Counted from the first letter of the stretch, positions 17,289 to 26,410 are shown. The stretch is DNA of 42,739 nt from Asaia bogorensis (GCA_945874805.1 CAMCJI010000004.1:1-42739), one strand, 5' to 3'. Numbers and translations are program-made. Notes: a model not told the origin generated them from the sequence alone.

Positions 17289-18791
17289 GTGAGCATTCTT
17301 GCCCTCAGCACCGTGGAACTGCGGCATCGCATCGGCACCAAGGAAATCTCGCCGGTGGAGCTTCTGGAAGCGGCGATCGAACGGATCGTGGCGCTCAATC
17401 CAGCCGTGAATGCCATCACGGCCACGGACGCCGTAGCGGCCCGGCAGGTGGCGCGCGAGGCCGAAGCGGCCGCGCTGCGCGGCGAGGCGCTCGGCCTGCT
17501 GCACGGTCTGCCCACGGGGATCAAGGATCTGCACGAGACGCAGGGGCTGCTGACAACCTACGGCTCGCCCCCGCAGGCCGAGCATGTGCCGGCCCAGGAC
17601 GCGGCCATGGTGGCGCTGGTGCGGGCTCAGGGCGCGGTGATCCTGGCGAAGACCAACGTGCCGGAACTCGGGGCGGGGGCGAACAGCCGCAACCCGGTCT
17701 GGGGTGCTACCGGCAATCCGTTCGATCCCAGCCTCAACCCCGGCGGCTCCTCCGGCGGTTCGGCGGTGGCGCTCGCCTGCGACATGCTGCCGGTCTGTAC
17801 CGGGTCCGACACCGGGGGCTCCCTGCGTATCCCAGCGGCGATGTGCGGCGTCGTGGGGTTCCGGCCCTCCCCTGGCGTCGTCCCGATGGACAGCCGCCCG
17901 CATGGCTGGACCCCGATCTCCGTGCTTGGCCCGATGGGGCGCAGCGTGGCCGACACCCGCCTGCTGTTCGCCGCCCAGATCGGCATGGATGACCGCGAGC
18001 CGCTCGGCTTTCCAATGGATCGCGAGGCAGCCATGACCACACGCCCCGTCGATCTCGGCCGCCTTCGCGTGGCCTGGACCGAGGATTTTGGCCAGTGCCC
18101 CGTTGGTGCCGAAATCCGCACGGCGATGCGCGAGAAGATTGCTGCCATGTCGCATCTGTTCCGCAGCTGCGACCGGCTGGAGATCGACATGGGCGAGGCG
18201 GATCGCTGTTTCGACGTGGTACGCGCCCAAGGCTTCGTCGCCCGTTTCCAGGAGGACTATGCGCGCGACCCGGCCGCGATGGGCCCCAACATCCGCGCCA
18301 ACTACGAGATCGGTGCGAAGATGACCCTGGCCGACGCCGCCTGGGCGAACAGCGAGCAGACGCGGATCTTCCGCCGCTTCCAGGCAGTTTACCGCGACTA
18401 CGACCTGATCCTCTCGCCCACGGTGCCGGTGACGCCCTTCCCCTGGACGCAGCTGTATCTCGAAGAGCTGGAGGGCGTGGCGCTGCGCAACTACTACCAC
18501 TGGCTGGCGCTCACCTATTTCGTGACGCTGGTGACCAATCCCTCGATCGCCCTCCCCTGCGGCACCGATCCGATGGGCATGCCCTTCGGCATGCAGGTGA
18601 CAGGCCGCCTCCGCGGTGATCTCGCGTTGCTGGACGCGGCGGCCGCACTCGAATCAAGCTGGAGCCGCATTGCCGGGCTGGGCCGGCCACGGCCAGACCT
18701 GGGCAAGCTTATGATGCCGCGGCCGGAGCTCGCCGCCTTTGCCACCCACCCCAGCCGCCATCCGCAGGCAGCCCCGCTGCGCCTGGCTTAG
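17289..18791 (+). CDS. Amidase (amidase-signature family)
   Basis: The 500-residue enzyme hydrolyses a carboxamide through the Ser-cisSer-Lys triad. Lys is in LPTGIKDLHET, the cis-Ser in NPGGSSGGSAVAL, and the nucleophile Ser in TGSDTGGSLRIPAA. The substrate is unknown; GatA is less likely because no gatC/gatB genes are adjacent and the C-terminal part differs. The GTG at 17289 was chosen because CGGAG (17276-17280) precedes it with 8-bp spacing and the protein then begins SILALSTVELRHRI, the normal family start; upstream ATGs at 17250 and 17265 have poor ribosome-binding sites. Confidence 0.92.
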   Translation: MSILALSTVELRHRIGTKEISPVELLEAAIERIVALNPAVNAITATDAVAARQVAREAEAAALRGEALGLLHGLPTGIKDLHETQGLLTTYGSPPQAEHVPAQDAAMVALVRAQGAVILAKTNVPELGAGANSRNPVWGATGNPFDPSLNPGGSSGGSAVALACDMLPVCTGSDTGGSLRIPAAMCGVVGFRPSPGVVPMDSRPHGWTPISVLGPMGRSVADTRLLFAAQIGMDDREPLGFPMDREAAMTTRPVDLGRLRVAWTEDFGQCPVGAEIRTAMREKIAAMSHLFRSCDRLEIDMGEADRCFDVVRAQGFVARFQEDYARDPAAMGPNIRANYEIGAKMTLADAAWANSEQTRIFRRFQAVYRDYDLILSPTVPVTPFPWTQLYLEELEGVALRNYYHWLALTYFVTLVTNPSIALPCGTDPMGMPFGMQVTGRLRGDLALLDAAAALESSWSRIAGLGRPRPDLGKLMMPRPELAAFATHPSRHPQAAPLRLA

Positions 18792-18792
18792 C

Positions 18793-20628
18793 TCAGGCGC
18801 GGGCCTGGCCGAGGATCATGTCGCGGATCGCCACGGGGTCGGACTGCTCCATCACCCGACGGGCGAAGCGGGCGCTCTCATCGATCGTCAGCGCGCGCAC
18901 CTTCTGTTTTACCCGCGGCACGGCCGAGGCGTTCATGCTGAAACTGCGCAGCCCGAGGCCGACGAGCAGCCTCGTCAGCTCCGGATTGGCGGCCATCTCG
19001 CCGCAAACGGAGACCGGCATGCGCATCCGCAACGCGGCCTCGGTGGCGAACTGCACCAGCCGCAGCACGGCCGGATGCAGTGGATCGTAGAGGCTGGCGA
19101 CCTCGGTTTCGCTGCGGTCAACCGCCAGGGTGTACATCGAGAGGTCGTTGGTGCCGATGGCAAAGAAATCCGCCTCCAGCGCCAGTGCATCGGCCGACAA
19201 AGCCGCCCCGGGCGTCTCGATCATGATGCCCAGCGGCGGCAGCTGCTCGGCCATGCGCTCGCCGCGCCGGCGCAGGCGGCGGGCCACGCGTTCATAGATG
19301 TCGCGGGCGGTGCGCACCTCGGCGACATTGGTCACCATCGGCAGCAGCACCCGGACGGGTCCGGCAGCGGAGGCTCGCAGAATGGCCGCAAGCTGGACCT
19401 CGAACAGGTCGGTCTCGCGCAGCAGCAGGCGGATGCCGCGCAGGCCGAGTGCTGGATTGGTGTCGGGTGCTTCGGGAACGATGCCGGCGCCGGTCAGCGC
19501 TTCGATATCCTTCTCGCCGCCCCAGTCCAGCACGCGGATCGTCACGGTGTCGCCCTGCATGGCCTCGACGACGCTGCGGTAGCTGTCGGCCTGAGAGTCT
19601 TCATCCGGCAGGGTTTCGCGGTTCATGAACAAAAATTCGCTGCGCAGCAGCCCGATGCCGGCCGCACCGGACTGGGCGATGCGGGGCAGCTCGGCCGGGA
19701 TCTCAAAGTTGGCCTGCAACTCCACCAGTTCGCCATCGAGCGTGATGCTGGGCAGGCGTTGCAGCCGCCCAAGCTTTTGGCGCTCACGCGCGAAATGGGT
19801 GACGGCACGGCGGGCCGCCACGAGTGTCACGGGGTCGGGGTGGATGGTGACAGTGCCGGCGGTGCCGTCCACGATCAGCAAATCGCCCGGGCGTGCCGCT
19901 TGGCTGAGGCCGTGCACGCCGAGCACGGCCGGCACGCCGAGGGCGCGCAGCATAACCGCGGTATGCCCATCCGATCCGCCCTCATCGGTGGCGACGCCGG
20001 CGAGGCGGGCGGGATCCAGCAGGGCCGCATCGGCGGGGCGCAGGGCCTCGGCGACCAGCACGGCGCCTTCTGGAAGGGCTGCAAAGCTGCGGAAGGGTGT
20101 CCGGGTCAGGTTGCGCACCAGCCGCCGGCCGATCTCACGCACCTCCTCCGCCCGGCGCTTGCGGCCGGCGCGGTCGTCGTCATCCCCTGCCGCCATGATC
20201 AGCTCGGCGAGGGCTGCCGTCTCATCGACCACCGCCGTCTCGGCAGAGACGAGGCCCTCTCCGATGCGCCTGCGTGCGCCACGGACGAGGCGGGACGGCC
20301 CGATCATCTGCAGATAGGCATCCAGCAGAGGGGCGATCTCCGACTGGCTGTCTTCCGGCAGAACCGCAAGCCGGGCCTTCAGCTTGGTGAGTTGCTTGCG
20401 CGATTGCAGAATGGCGGCTTCCAGCCGGGCGGATTCGCCGGCGATGTCGCTGGCCTGGATCTTCCGGCGTTCGACGACGGTAGCCGGTTCGGCCGCCCCG
20501 AAGACCGGGCCAATCGCGATACCTGGGGAAACCGGGATGCCGATCAGCCGCCGCTCAATCGAGCCTGGTCGCAAGGCTGGCCGCTCAGGCACCGGGCGCG
20601 GCGTGGCTTTGTCGTCAGTCCTGTTCAT
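18793..20628 (-). CDS. ptsI: PTS enzyme I (phosphoenolpyruvate-protein phosphotransferase)
   Basis: The 611-residue enzyme transfers phosphate from phosphoenolpyruvate to HPr. The phospho-histidine is His222 in DEGGSDGHTAVMLRALG, and the PEP-binding barrel follows, with LLRSEFLFMNR, NPALGLRGIRL, FFAIGTNDLSMYTLAVDR and the catalytic Cys in VSVCGEMA. No N-terminal GAF domain is present, so this is not a PtsP. The C-terminus ends with an extension to IRDMILGQARA. Its start overlaps the HPr stop by 14 bp, showing tight coupling. With no EIIB/EIIC genes nearby, it feeds a regulatory rather than a sugar-import chain. Confidence 0.95.
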   Translation of the reverse strand: MNRTDDKATPRPVPERPALRPGSIERRLIGIPVSPGIAIGPVFGAAEPATVVERRKIQASDIAGESARLEAAILQSRKQLTKLKARLAVLPEDSQSEIAPLLDAYLQMIGPSRLVRGARRRIGEGLVSAETAVVDETAALAELIMAAGDDDDRAGRKRRAEEVREIGRRLVRNLTRTPFRSFAALPEGAVLVAEALRPADAALLDPARLAGVATDEGGSDGHTAVMLRALGVPAVLGVHGLSQAARPGDLLIVDGTAGTVTIHPDPVTLVAARRAVTHFARERQKLGRLQRLPSITLDGELVELQANFEIPAELPRIAQSGAAGIGLLRSEFLFMNRETLPDEDSQADSYRSVVEAMQGDTVTIRVLDWGGEKDIEALTGAGIVPEAPDTNPALGLRGIRLLLRETDLFEVQLAAILRASAAGPVRVLLPMVTNVAEVRTARDIYERVARRLRRRGERMAEQLPPLGIMIETPGAALSADALALEADFFAIGTNDLSMYTLAVDRSETEVASLYDPLHPAVLRLVQFATEAALRMRMPVSVCGEMAANPELTRLLVGLGLRSFSMNASAVPRVKQKVRALTIDESARFARRVMEQSDPVAIRDMILGQARA

Positions 20629-20932
20629 GGAAGCCGGCCTCGACCAGGCCGGCCAGGGCGTCGATCGCCTCCTTGGCGTCCCAACCCTCGGCCCGCAGTT
20701 CGATGGTCGCGCCAAGGCCCGCGCCAAGCATCATCAGGCCCATGATCGAGCGTGCGGAGATCTCCTGACCGTCCTTCACCACGTCAACCTGAGCACCGAA
20801 CCGTTCGGCCAGGGCGACGAACTTGGCGGCGGCACGGGCGTGCAGCCCGCGGCGGTTGCAGATCGTCAGTGTGCGGCGCAGCACCGCCGCATCGCCGACG
20901 CCGGGCGGGGGGGCGTCCGCGCTGTCGTTCAT
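20615..20932 (-). CDS. HPr phosphocarrier protein
   Basis: The 105-residue protein is an HPr with an N-terminal extension of about 15 residues (ADAPPPGVGD). The phosphorylated His31 is in ICNRRGLHARAAAKFV and the regulatory Ser62 is in SARSIMGLMMLGAG. The Ser can be phosphorylated by the HprK encoded at the head of this cluster. It carries phosphate from EI to the EIIA next door. Its start overlaps the EIIA stop by 4 bp (ATGA). Confidence 0.94.
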   Translation of the reverse strand: MNDSADAPPPGVGDAAVLRRTLTICNRRGLHARAAAKFVALAERFGAQVDVVKDGQEISARSIMGLMMLGAGLGATIELRAEGWDAKEAIDALAGLVEAGFHEQD

Positions 20933-21366
20933 GTGCAGCCGTTGTCCCCGCCGCCATTGCTGATCTTGATCTGCGGCAGGACGTGGGAGGCGGCTGCGAT
21001 ATACTTCCGCCCGGCTTCCTGGGCACAGGCGACGGTGCTGGCGAGCGGCTGGCTGGACCGGACCTTGGCGAGCTTCACCAGCATCGGCAGGTTCACGCCG
21101 GAGATCACCTCCACGCCTTTGCGGTCCATCTGGGAGATGGCGAGGTTGCTCGGCGTGCCGCCGAACATGTCGGTCAGCAGCACCACACCGTCCCCGGTAT
21201 CGACCTCTTCGATGCGGCTCTGGATTTCGCGGCGGCGGGTCTCGATATCGTCCTCGGGGCCGATGCAGACGGTGGCCACGTGCCGCTGCACGCCCACCAC
21301 ATGCTCCATCGCCGAACGCAGTTCTTCGGCAAGGCGGCCATGGGTGACGAGAACGAGCCCGATCAT
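20929..21366 (-). CDS. PTS EIIA component, mannose family
   Basis: The 145-residue protein is an EIIA(Man)-type domain: IGLVLVTHGRLAEELRSAME contains the phosphorylated His9, and VVLLTDMFGGTPSNLAI is the family block. Without EIIB, EIIC or EIID partners it probably ends a phosphorelay that signals carbon or nitrogen status. It lies 47 bp downstream of rapZ and overlaps HPr by 4 bp. Confidence 0.92.
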   Translation of the reverse strand: MIGLVLVTHGRLAEELRSAMEHVVGVQRHVATVCIGPEDDIETRRREIQSRIEEVDTGDGVVLLTDMFGGTPSNLAISQMDRKGVEVISGVNLPMLVKLAKVRSSQPLASTVACAQEAGRKYIAAASHVLPQIKISNGGGDNGCT

Positions 21367-21413
21367 TCAGCGTGGCCCATCGTTCGGCGACCGGTCATGG
21401 CGATGTGCGGGCC

Positions 21414-22376
21414 TCATGGGGTGTCGGGCACCTGCTGGCGTGCGGCATCTGCGCCCCGCTCAACTTGGCTGGCGCGCATATGCGCCTGTTCGGCTTCCCG
21501 GGCAAGTTCCCGATGCGTCACCGTCACCCGCCATCCACGCCCTGTCAGGTATGCGGCCAATTTCTCGATCAGGGTGACCGACCGGTGCCGGCCGCCGGTG
21601 CAGCCCACGGCGATCGTCGCGTATTTCTTGCCCTCCAGCACGAAGCGCGGCAGCACGAGGTCCAGCAGGCCGACAATGCCCTGGAAGAACGCGGGGAAAT
21701 CCGGGTCTGCTGCGACATAGTCGGCCACATCTGCCTCTCGCCCCGTGTGGGGCCGCAACGCCGGGACATAGTGCGGGTTGCGCAGGAAACGGGCATCGAA
21801 CACCAGCTCCGCCTCACGCGGCAAGCCGGCCGGGTAGCCGAATGAGACGAGCGCAACTGAGAGCCCCGTCTGCGGTGAGCGGTCGGCATCGGCGCCGAAC
21901 TGCCGCTCGATCCATTGGCGCAGGGCGGTGGGGGAGAGGTCGGTGGTATCCAGGACGAAATCCGCGGCCTCGTGCAGCGGTAGGGTCAACGACCGCTCCG
22001 CCGATATGCCATCGGTCACCCGGCCCTGGGGGGACATCGGGTGGCGGCGGCGGGTTTCGGTGTAGCGGCGCAGGATGGTCGCGTCGTCGGCGAGCGCGAA
22101 CACCAGCTCGGCATGCAGGTCGGGCAGCGCCTTCAACTGCGCGAGAACGGCCAGCAGCGCATCCGGGTTGAACCCGCGGGACCGGACGTCCACGCCTATC
22201 CCCACCAGCCGGCCTGGCTCTGACATCGCGCTGGTGACGATCCGCTCGATGGCCTCGGTTGGCAGGTTGTCGATCGCCTCGTAGCCGAGATCCTCAAGCG
22301 CCCGAAGGATCGACGAGCGGCCCGCGCCCGACAGGCCGGTGACGAGCACAACACGGCTGCCCCCCTGCGCTGTCAT
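21414..22376 (-). CDS. rapZ: RapZ (YvcJ-type) nucleotide-binding regulator
   Basis: The 320-residue protein has the Walker A GLSGAGRS at residues 14-21 and the family tail with ATIAVGCTGGRHRSVTLIEKL. In enterobacteria RapZ directs decay of the small RNA GlmZ and senses glucosamine-6-phosphate; in alphaproteobacteria the target is unclear. The C-terminus runs on for about 30 residues past the conserved core (to QQVPDTP). The ATG overlaps the hprK stop (ATGA, 22373-22376). It belongs to the regulatory PTS operon. Confidence 0.93.
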   Translation of the reverse strand: MTAQGGSRVVLVTGLSGAGRSSILRALEDLGYEAIDNLPTEAIERIVTSAMSEPGRLVGIGVDVRSRGFNPDALLAVLAQLKALPDLHAELVFALADDATILRRYTETRRRHPMSPQGRVTDGISAERSLTLPLHEAADFVLDTTDLSPTALRQWIERQFGADADRSPQTGLSVALVSFGYPAGLPREAELVFDARFLRNPHYVPALRPHTGREADVADYVAADPDFPAFFQGIVGLLDLVLPRFVLEGKKYATIAVGCTGGRHRSVTLIEKLAAYLTGRGWRVTVTHRELAREAEQAHMRASQVERGADAARQQVPDTP

Positions 22377-22795
22377 GGCAGGAAGGCACCCACTGCGGCT
22401 TCGGTTTCCCCACGCAGCCAGCGGAGCGCCCACTCCACCCGCAACGCGGTCGAAGCGTGGAAGGCCTCGAATGCCACTAAAGGTAGACCCGTGGCCGCAT
22501 GCTGCCGCGGCTCCGGCAGGCGGGGTTGCGGGCGGCCGAGCTCCACGGCCAGCGCCAGGGCGGCGGAGGGCAGGAACGGCAGGCGCAGAATTCCAAGGCC
22601 GCGCACTTCCAGCAGCCCGGCCAGAGCTTCTGGCGCCGCCGCCCGGCCGGCCTGGATGTTCACTCTGTCATCTGCCACAAGCATGAATCCGCGATCGACC
22701 AGGCGCAATGCGAGGTCGGATTTACCGGCCCCCGACGGCCCCAACAGCAAAACGCCAGCGCCGTCGCGGGCGACACAGCTTCCGTGAACCTGCAT
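22373..22795 (-). CDS. hprK: HPr kinase/phosphorylase, short alphaproteobacterial form
   Basis: Only the C-terminal kinase domain is present (140 residues). Walker A is GPSGAGKS at residues 19-26, followed by LALRLVDRGFMLVADDRVN with the acidic catalytic residues, and the HprK signature LEVRGLGILRLPF. The N-terminal domain of Firmicutes HprK is missing, as is usual in alphaproteobacteria. It phosphorylates the Ser of HPr. It heads the hprK-rapZ-EIIA-HPr-EI series. It is divergent from the PLP dehydratase; no two-component chvI/chvG-type genes precede it here. Confidence 0.9.
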   Translation of the reverse strand: MQVHGSCVARDGAGVLLLGPSGAGKSDLALRLVDRGFMLVADDRVNIQAGRAAAPEALAGLLEVRGLGILRLPFLPSAALALAVELGRPQPRLPEPRQHAATGLPLVAFEAFHASTALRVEWALRWLRGETEAAVGAFLP

Positions 22796-22874
22796 GGCTG
22801 TCAAGATGAGCCTTCCGGGCGAACAAGGGAAGCCTGGCTTGCCCGCCCCCCACCGGGCATGCAAGCGTCCGCCC

Positions 22875-23819
22875 ATGAGCATTTCCGCACCCGACATCGA
22901 AGCCGCCGCCCGGCGCATCGCCCCGCATATCCGTCATACGCCGGTGATGCAGCTCGCAGCCGGCGATCTGGCGGATTTTCCGCTGACGCTCAAGCTCGAG
23001 TTGCTGCAGCACGCCGGCAGCTTCAAGCCCCGTGGGGCGTTCAACCGCATCCTCTCGGCCCAGGAGGCGGGAGAGTTGCCGGAGGCCGGGGTGATCGCTG
23101 CTTCCGGCGGCAATCACGGCGCAGCTGTCGCCTATGCCGCGCGCGCACTGGGGCTGCGGGCGGAGATCTTTGTCCCGGAGCTCACGCCGCTGGCCAAGCG
23201 GGCGCGCATCGACAGCTTGGGAGCCACCCTCACCCGCACCGGTGCCACCTATGTCGAAGCGCTGGCCGCCAGCCGCCGGCGCGCGGCCGAGACCGGCGCG
23301 CTTGAGGTACATGCCTTCGACCATCCCGCAGTTCTCGCCGGCCAGGGCACCACGGCCCGTGAGTTCGAGGCGGATGCTCCCGGGCTGACCCATATACTGG
23401 TCGCCACCGGCGGCGGCGGCTTGATCGGCGGCATGGCGGCCTGGCTGGCTGGACGGATCAACGTCGTCAGCGTCGAGCCAGAGGGCTGTCCCGGCCTGCA
23501 TGACGCGCTGGCCGCCGGCAGCCCGGTGGATGCCCCGGTCGGCGGCATCGCGGCCGATGCGCTGGGCGCGCGCCGGGTCGGGGGGCTGATGTTCCCGATC
23601 GCGCAGGCCTTCGTCTCCGCGTCAGTCCTGGTCACCGACGACGCGATCCGCGCTGCCCAGGCCCTGCTGTGGGACCGGATGCGGCTGATCGCCGAGCCGG
23701 GTGGCGCCACCGCGCTGGCGGCCATCACCTCCGGCGCCTGGGTACCGCCCCCTGGCGCGCGCGTCGGTGTGCTGGTCTGCGGCGCCAATACCGACCCGGC
23801 CGCCGTCGCCACACTCTAG
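22875..23819 (+). CDS. Threonine/serine dehydratase-like PLP enzyme
   Basis: The 314-residue fold-type II PLP enzyme has the PLP lysine in GSFKPRGAFNRI, the asparagine loop ASGGNHGAAVAYAA and the phosphate-binding glycine loop VATGGGGLIGG. It lacks the C-terminal regulatory ACT domain of biosynthetic IlvA, so it is a catabolic-type threonine/serine dehydratase or related racemase. The substrate cannot be fixed. The ATG at 22875 is preferred over frames starting inside the divergent hprK gene, although its ribosome-binding site is weak. The next gene starts 24 bp downstream. Confidence 0.9.
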   Translation: MSISAPDIEAAARRIAPHIRHTPVMQLAAGDLADFPLTLKLELLQHAGSFKPRGAFNRILSAQEAGELPEAGVIAASGGNHGAAVAYAARALGLRAEIFVPELTPLAKRARIDSLGATLTRTGATYVEALAASRRRAAETGALEVHAFDHPAVLAGQGTTAREFEADAPGLTHILVATGGGGLIGGMAAWLAGRINVVSVEPEGCPGLHDALAAGSPVDAPVGGIAADALGARRVGGLMFPIAQAFVSASVLVTDDAIRAAQALLWDRMRLIAEPGGATALAAITSGAWVPPPGARVGVLVCGANTDPAAVATL

Positions 23820-23843
23820 CTTCCCGTCACCAGGAACCGTCCC

Positions 23844-24569
23844 ATGACCGACGCCATCCGCGCCCAGCTTGCCCCCCACGGCGTTCTGCGGGCGGGGATC
23901 AACATGAGCAACTTCCTGCTGGTCACCAGCCGGGGCCCGGCCGGGGAGCCCCAAGGTGTTTCGCCCTCGATGGCGCTGGCGATCGCCACGCGCCTCGGAG
24001 TGCCGGTGCAGTATGTCCCCTACCCCCGCCCTGGCGAGCTTGCAGATGATGTGGGGCAGGACAAGTGGGATATCGGCCTGATCGGCGCCGAGCCACAGCG
24101 GGCGGAGAAGATCGAATTCACCGCCGCCTATGCGGAAATCGAGTCGACCTATCTGGTCCCGGCCGGCTCGCCGATCACCACGATCGACGAGGTGGACCGT
24201 CCCGGCGTTCGCATCGCAGTGGCCGCCCGCTCCGCCTACGACCTGTGGCTCGCCCGCAACATCCACCATGCGACGCTGCTGCGTTCCGAAAGCCTGGACG
24301 GCTCGATGGCGCTGTTCGTCGAGCAGAAGCTGGAGGTGCTGGCCGGGCTGCGGCCGAAGCTGCTGACCGACGCCGAGAGCCTGCCGGGCGCGCGCATCCT
24401 GGAGGGCAAGTTCATGGCCGTGCAGCAGGCGATCGGCACGGCAAAAGCCAATAATGCTGCGGCGGCCTTCCTGCGCGACTTTGTGGAGGAGGCGAAGGCG
24501 TCCGGCATGGTCGCTGAGCTGATTGCCCGACATCAAGTGCGTGGCCTGTCGGTCGCGCCGGCGGCCTGA
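23844..24569 (+). CDS. Type 3 solute-binding-protein fold without a signal peptide
   Basis: The 241-residue protein matches the periplasmic amino-acid-binding protein fold: LRAGINMSNFLLV start, SPSMALAIATRLGVPVQYVPY, DIGLIGAEPQRAEKIEFTAAY (pieces DIGLIGAEPQRAEKI, FTAAYAEI) and a C-terminal lobe. The N-terminus MTDAIRAQLAPHG is polar and has no leader or lipobox. The AGGAA before the ATG at 23844 (spacing about 6-7) supports this start, so it is predicted to stay in the cytoplasm. No permease or ATPase genes are adjacent. It follows the PLP dehydratase on the same strand, suggesting a joint role with amino acids. It could be a cyclohexadienyl-dehydratase-like enzyme or a cytoplasmic sensor. 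Confidence 0.8.
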   Translation: MTDAIRAQLAPHGVLRAGINMSNFLLVTSRGPAGEPQGVSPSMALAIATRLGVPVQYVPYPRPGELADDVGQDKWDIGLIGAEPQRAEKIEFTAAYAEIESTYLVPAGSPITTIDEVDRPGVRIAVAARSAYDLWLARNIHHATLLRSESLDGSMALFVEQKLEVLAGLRPKLLTDAESLPGARILEGKFMAVQQAIGTAKANNAAAAFLRDFVEEAKASGMVAELIARHQVRGLSVAPAA

Positions 24570-24576
24570 CCGTGCC

Positions 24577-26343
24577 TTACCCCGCCCGGTCGAGCAGCAG
24601 GGCGGAGTTGATAAGTGCGACATGACTCCAGGCCTGCGGGAAGTTGCCCACCTGACGTCCCGCCCTGGTGTCGTACTCCTCCGACAGCAGGCCGAGGTCG
24701 TTGCGCAGGCTGAGCAGCCGGTCGAACAGGGCGTTCGCTTCGTCCAGCCGCCCCTGCATGACGTAGCAGTCCACCAGCCAGAAGCTGCATGGCAGAAAGG
24801 CCCCCTCGCCAGGGCTCAGCCCGTCCGCCCCGTTGCGCGTGTCGTAGCGCTGCACGAGCCCGTCGATCATCAGCTCGGCCTCGATCGCCGCGATCGTGCC
24901 GCGCACCCGCGGGTCGTCCGGCGGCAGGAAGCCGACGGCGGGGATGAGCAGCAGGCTGGCATCAAGATCCTCTGATCCATAGCTCTGGACGAAGCTGTTG
25001 CGCCGGGTGCTGAAGCCCCGGCTGCAGATGTCGGCGTGCAGGCCATCCCGCAGCGCCTTCCAGCGCTCCAGCGGGGCTGGGAGACCGAAATGCCCGGCAC
25101 TGGCCATCGCACGGTCCAGGGCGACCCAGGCCATCACCTTGGAATGGGTGAAATGCCGCCGCCCGCCGCGCACCTCCCAGATGCCCTCGTCCGGTTCGTG
25201 CAGGATGCCGGCGAGATGCTCCGTCAGCTTCAGCTGCAGGTCCCAGCTGGAGGGTGGGGCCACCAACCCGGTCTCACGCGCCATGTGCAGCATGGAGGCG
25301 ACCTCACCGAAGACGTCCAGCTGGAGCTGGTGGCTGGCGGCGTTGCCGATGCGTACCGGCCGCGCGCCCTGATAGCCAGGCAGCCAGGCGGCCTCCCACT
25401 CGATCAGCCGGCGCTCGCCGGCCACGCCGTACATGATCTGCACCTGCTCGGGGCTGCCGGCGACGGCGCGGAGCAGCCAGTCCCGCCAGGCCAGCGCCTC
25501 CTGCGTATGGCCGCCGGCGATCAGCGCCATCAGCGTCAGCGAGGCATCGCGCAGCCAGCAATAGCGGTAGTCCCAGTTGCGGCTGCCGCCCAGCGCCTCG
25601 GGCAGGGATGTTGTGGGGGCGGCGACGATGCCGCCGGTCGGCTGGTAGGTGAGGGCCTTGAGGGTCAACAGGGACCGCCGGACATCCGCCGCATGCCGCC
25701 CCGCAGAAGGGCAGCGCTGCGACCAATCGGCCCAGTACGCGGCGGTCGCTGCCAAGGCCGCCAGGGGATCGGGGGAGGCCGGCGGCGGCAGATGCCCCTG
25801 GCCCCAGGACATCACGAAGGGCACCGTCTGTCCGGCCAAGACGTCGAAATCGGCAACGGTCGTCAGGCCCTCCCCGCGGATTGGCGCCTGGGTCCGCAGG
25901 GTCACCCGGTCTGGTCCGGCAGTCGCCGAGATGCCGCTGCCATCGGCCAGCCGGTGTACCCAGGGCACGATCGCGCCATAGTCGAACCGCAGCGCCAGGA
26001 ACAGGCGCATCGCAACGCGCCCCTCGACCCCCTCCACCAACCTGATGAGGTGCGAGCCGTCGTCGCTGATCGCCATGAAGTCGATCAGCCGCACCCTGCC
26101 CGTCGCCGTGGCAAACTCAGTCTCCAGGATCAGCGTATCGCCGCGGTAGCGGCGGCTGGTCTGCGTGATTGCCTCCGCCGGTGCCAGCGACCAGCTGCCG
26201 TGTTCGGGGGTGCCGAGGAGGGCCGCGAGACAGGCGCCGCTGTCGAAACGCGGCCAGCACAGCCAGTCGATGGCGCCGCCACGGCTGACCAGGGCGGCGG
26301 ACCGGCAATCTCCGATGATGGCATAGTCCTCGATGGCGGTCAT
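24577..26343 (-). CDS. Glycoside hydrolase family 15 protein (glucoamylase/trehalase-like)
   Basis: The 588-residue protein has the N-terminal beta-sandwich (IGDCRSAALVSRGGAIDWLCWPRFDS) and the (alpha/alpha)6 barrel of GH15 (NWDYRYCWLRDASLTLMALI; ASHQLQLDVFGEV) — each quoted in part: AALVSRGGAIDWLCWPRF and NWDYRYCWLRDASLTL. The general acid Glu is in DEGIWEVRG and the base in LLSEEYD (residues 552-558). There is no signal peptide, so it is probably cytoplasmic and acts on trehalose or a maltooligosaccharide. Bacterial cytosolic members of this type are often trehalases or glucoamylases; sequence alone does not decide. Converges with the solute-binding-fold gene. Confidence 0.9.
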   Translation of the reverse strand: MTAIEDYAIIGDCRSAALVSRGGAIDWLCWPRFDSGACLAALLGTPEHGSWSLAPAEAITQTSRRYRGDTLILETEFATATGRVRLIDFMAISDDGSHLIRLVEGVEGRVAMRLFLALRFDYGAIVPWVHRLADGSGISATAGPDRVTLRTQAPIRGEGLTTVADFDVLAGQTVPFVMSWGQGHLPPPASPDPLAALAATAAYWADWSQRCPSAGRHAADVRRSLLTLKALTYQPTGGIVAAPTTSLPEALGGSRNWDYRYCWLRDASLTLMALIAGGHTQEALAWRDWLLRAVAGSPEQVQIMYGVAGERRLIEWEAAWLPGYQGARPVRIGNAASHQLQLDVFGEVASMLHMARETGLVAPPSSWDLQLKLTEHLAGILHEPDEGIWEVRGGRRHFTHSKVMAWVALDRAMASAGHFGLPAPLERWKALRDGLHADICSRGFSTRRNSFVQSYGSEDLDASLLLIPAVGFLPPDDPRVRGTIAAIEAELMIDGLVQRYDTRNGADGLSPGEGAFLPCSFWLVDCYVMQGRLDEANALFDRLLSLRNDLGLLSEEYDTRAGRQVGNFPQAWSHVALINSALLLDRAG

Positions 26344-26410
26344 ACTGCCGCTTCCTGTGGATCAGCCGCGCGGCGGCCGACCCCCAGGTGCAGGCCGGCC
26401 CTATCTGGCC

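Noticed and set aside
18739-20745. Long plus-strand frame opposite ptsI
   Set aside because: It is an antisense shadow of enzyme I, with no recognisable domains and an implausible composition.
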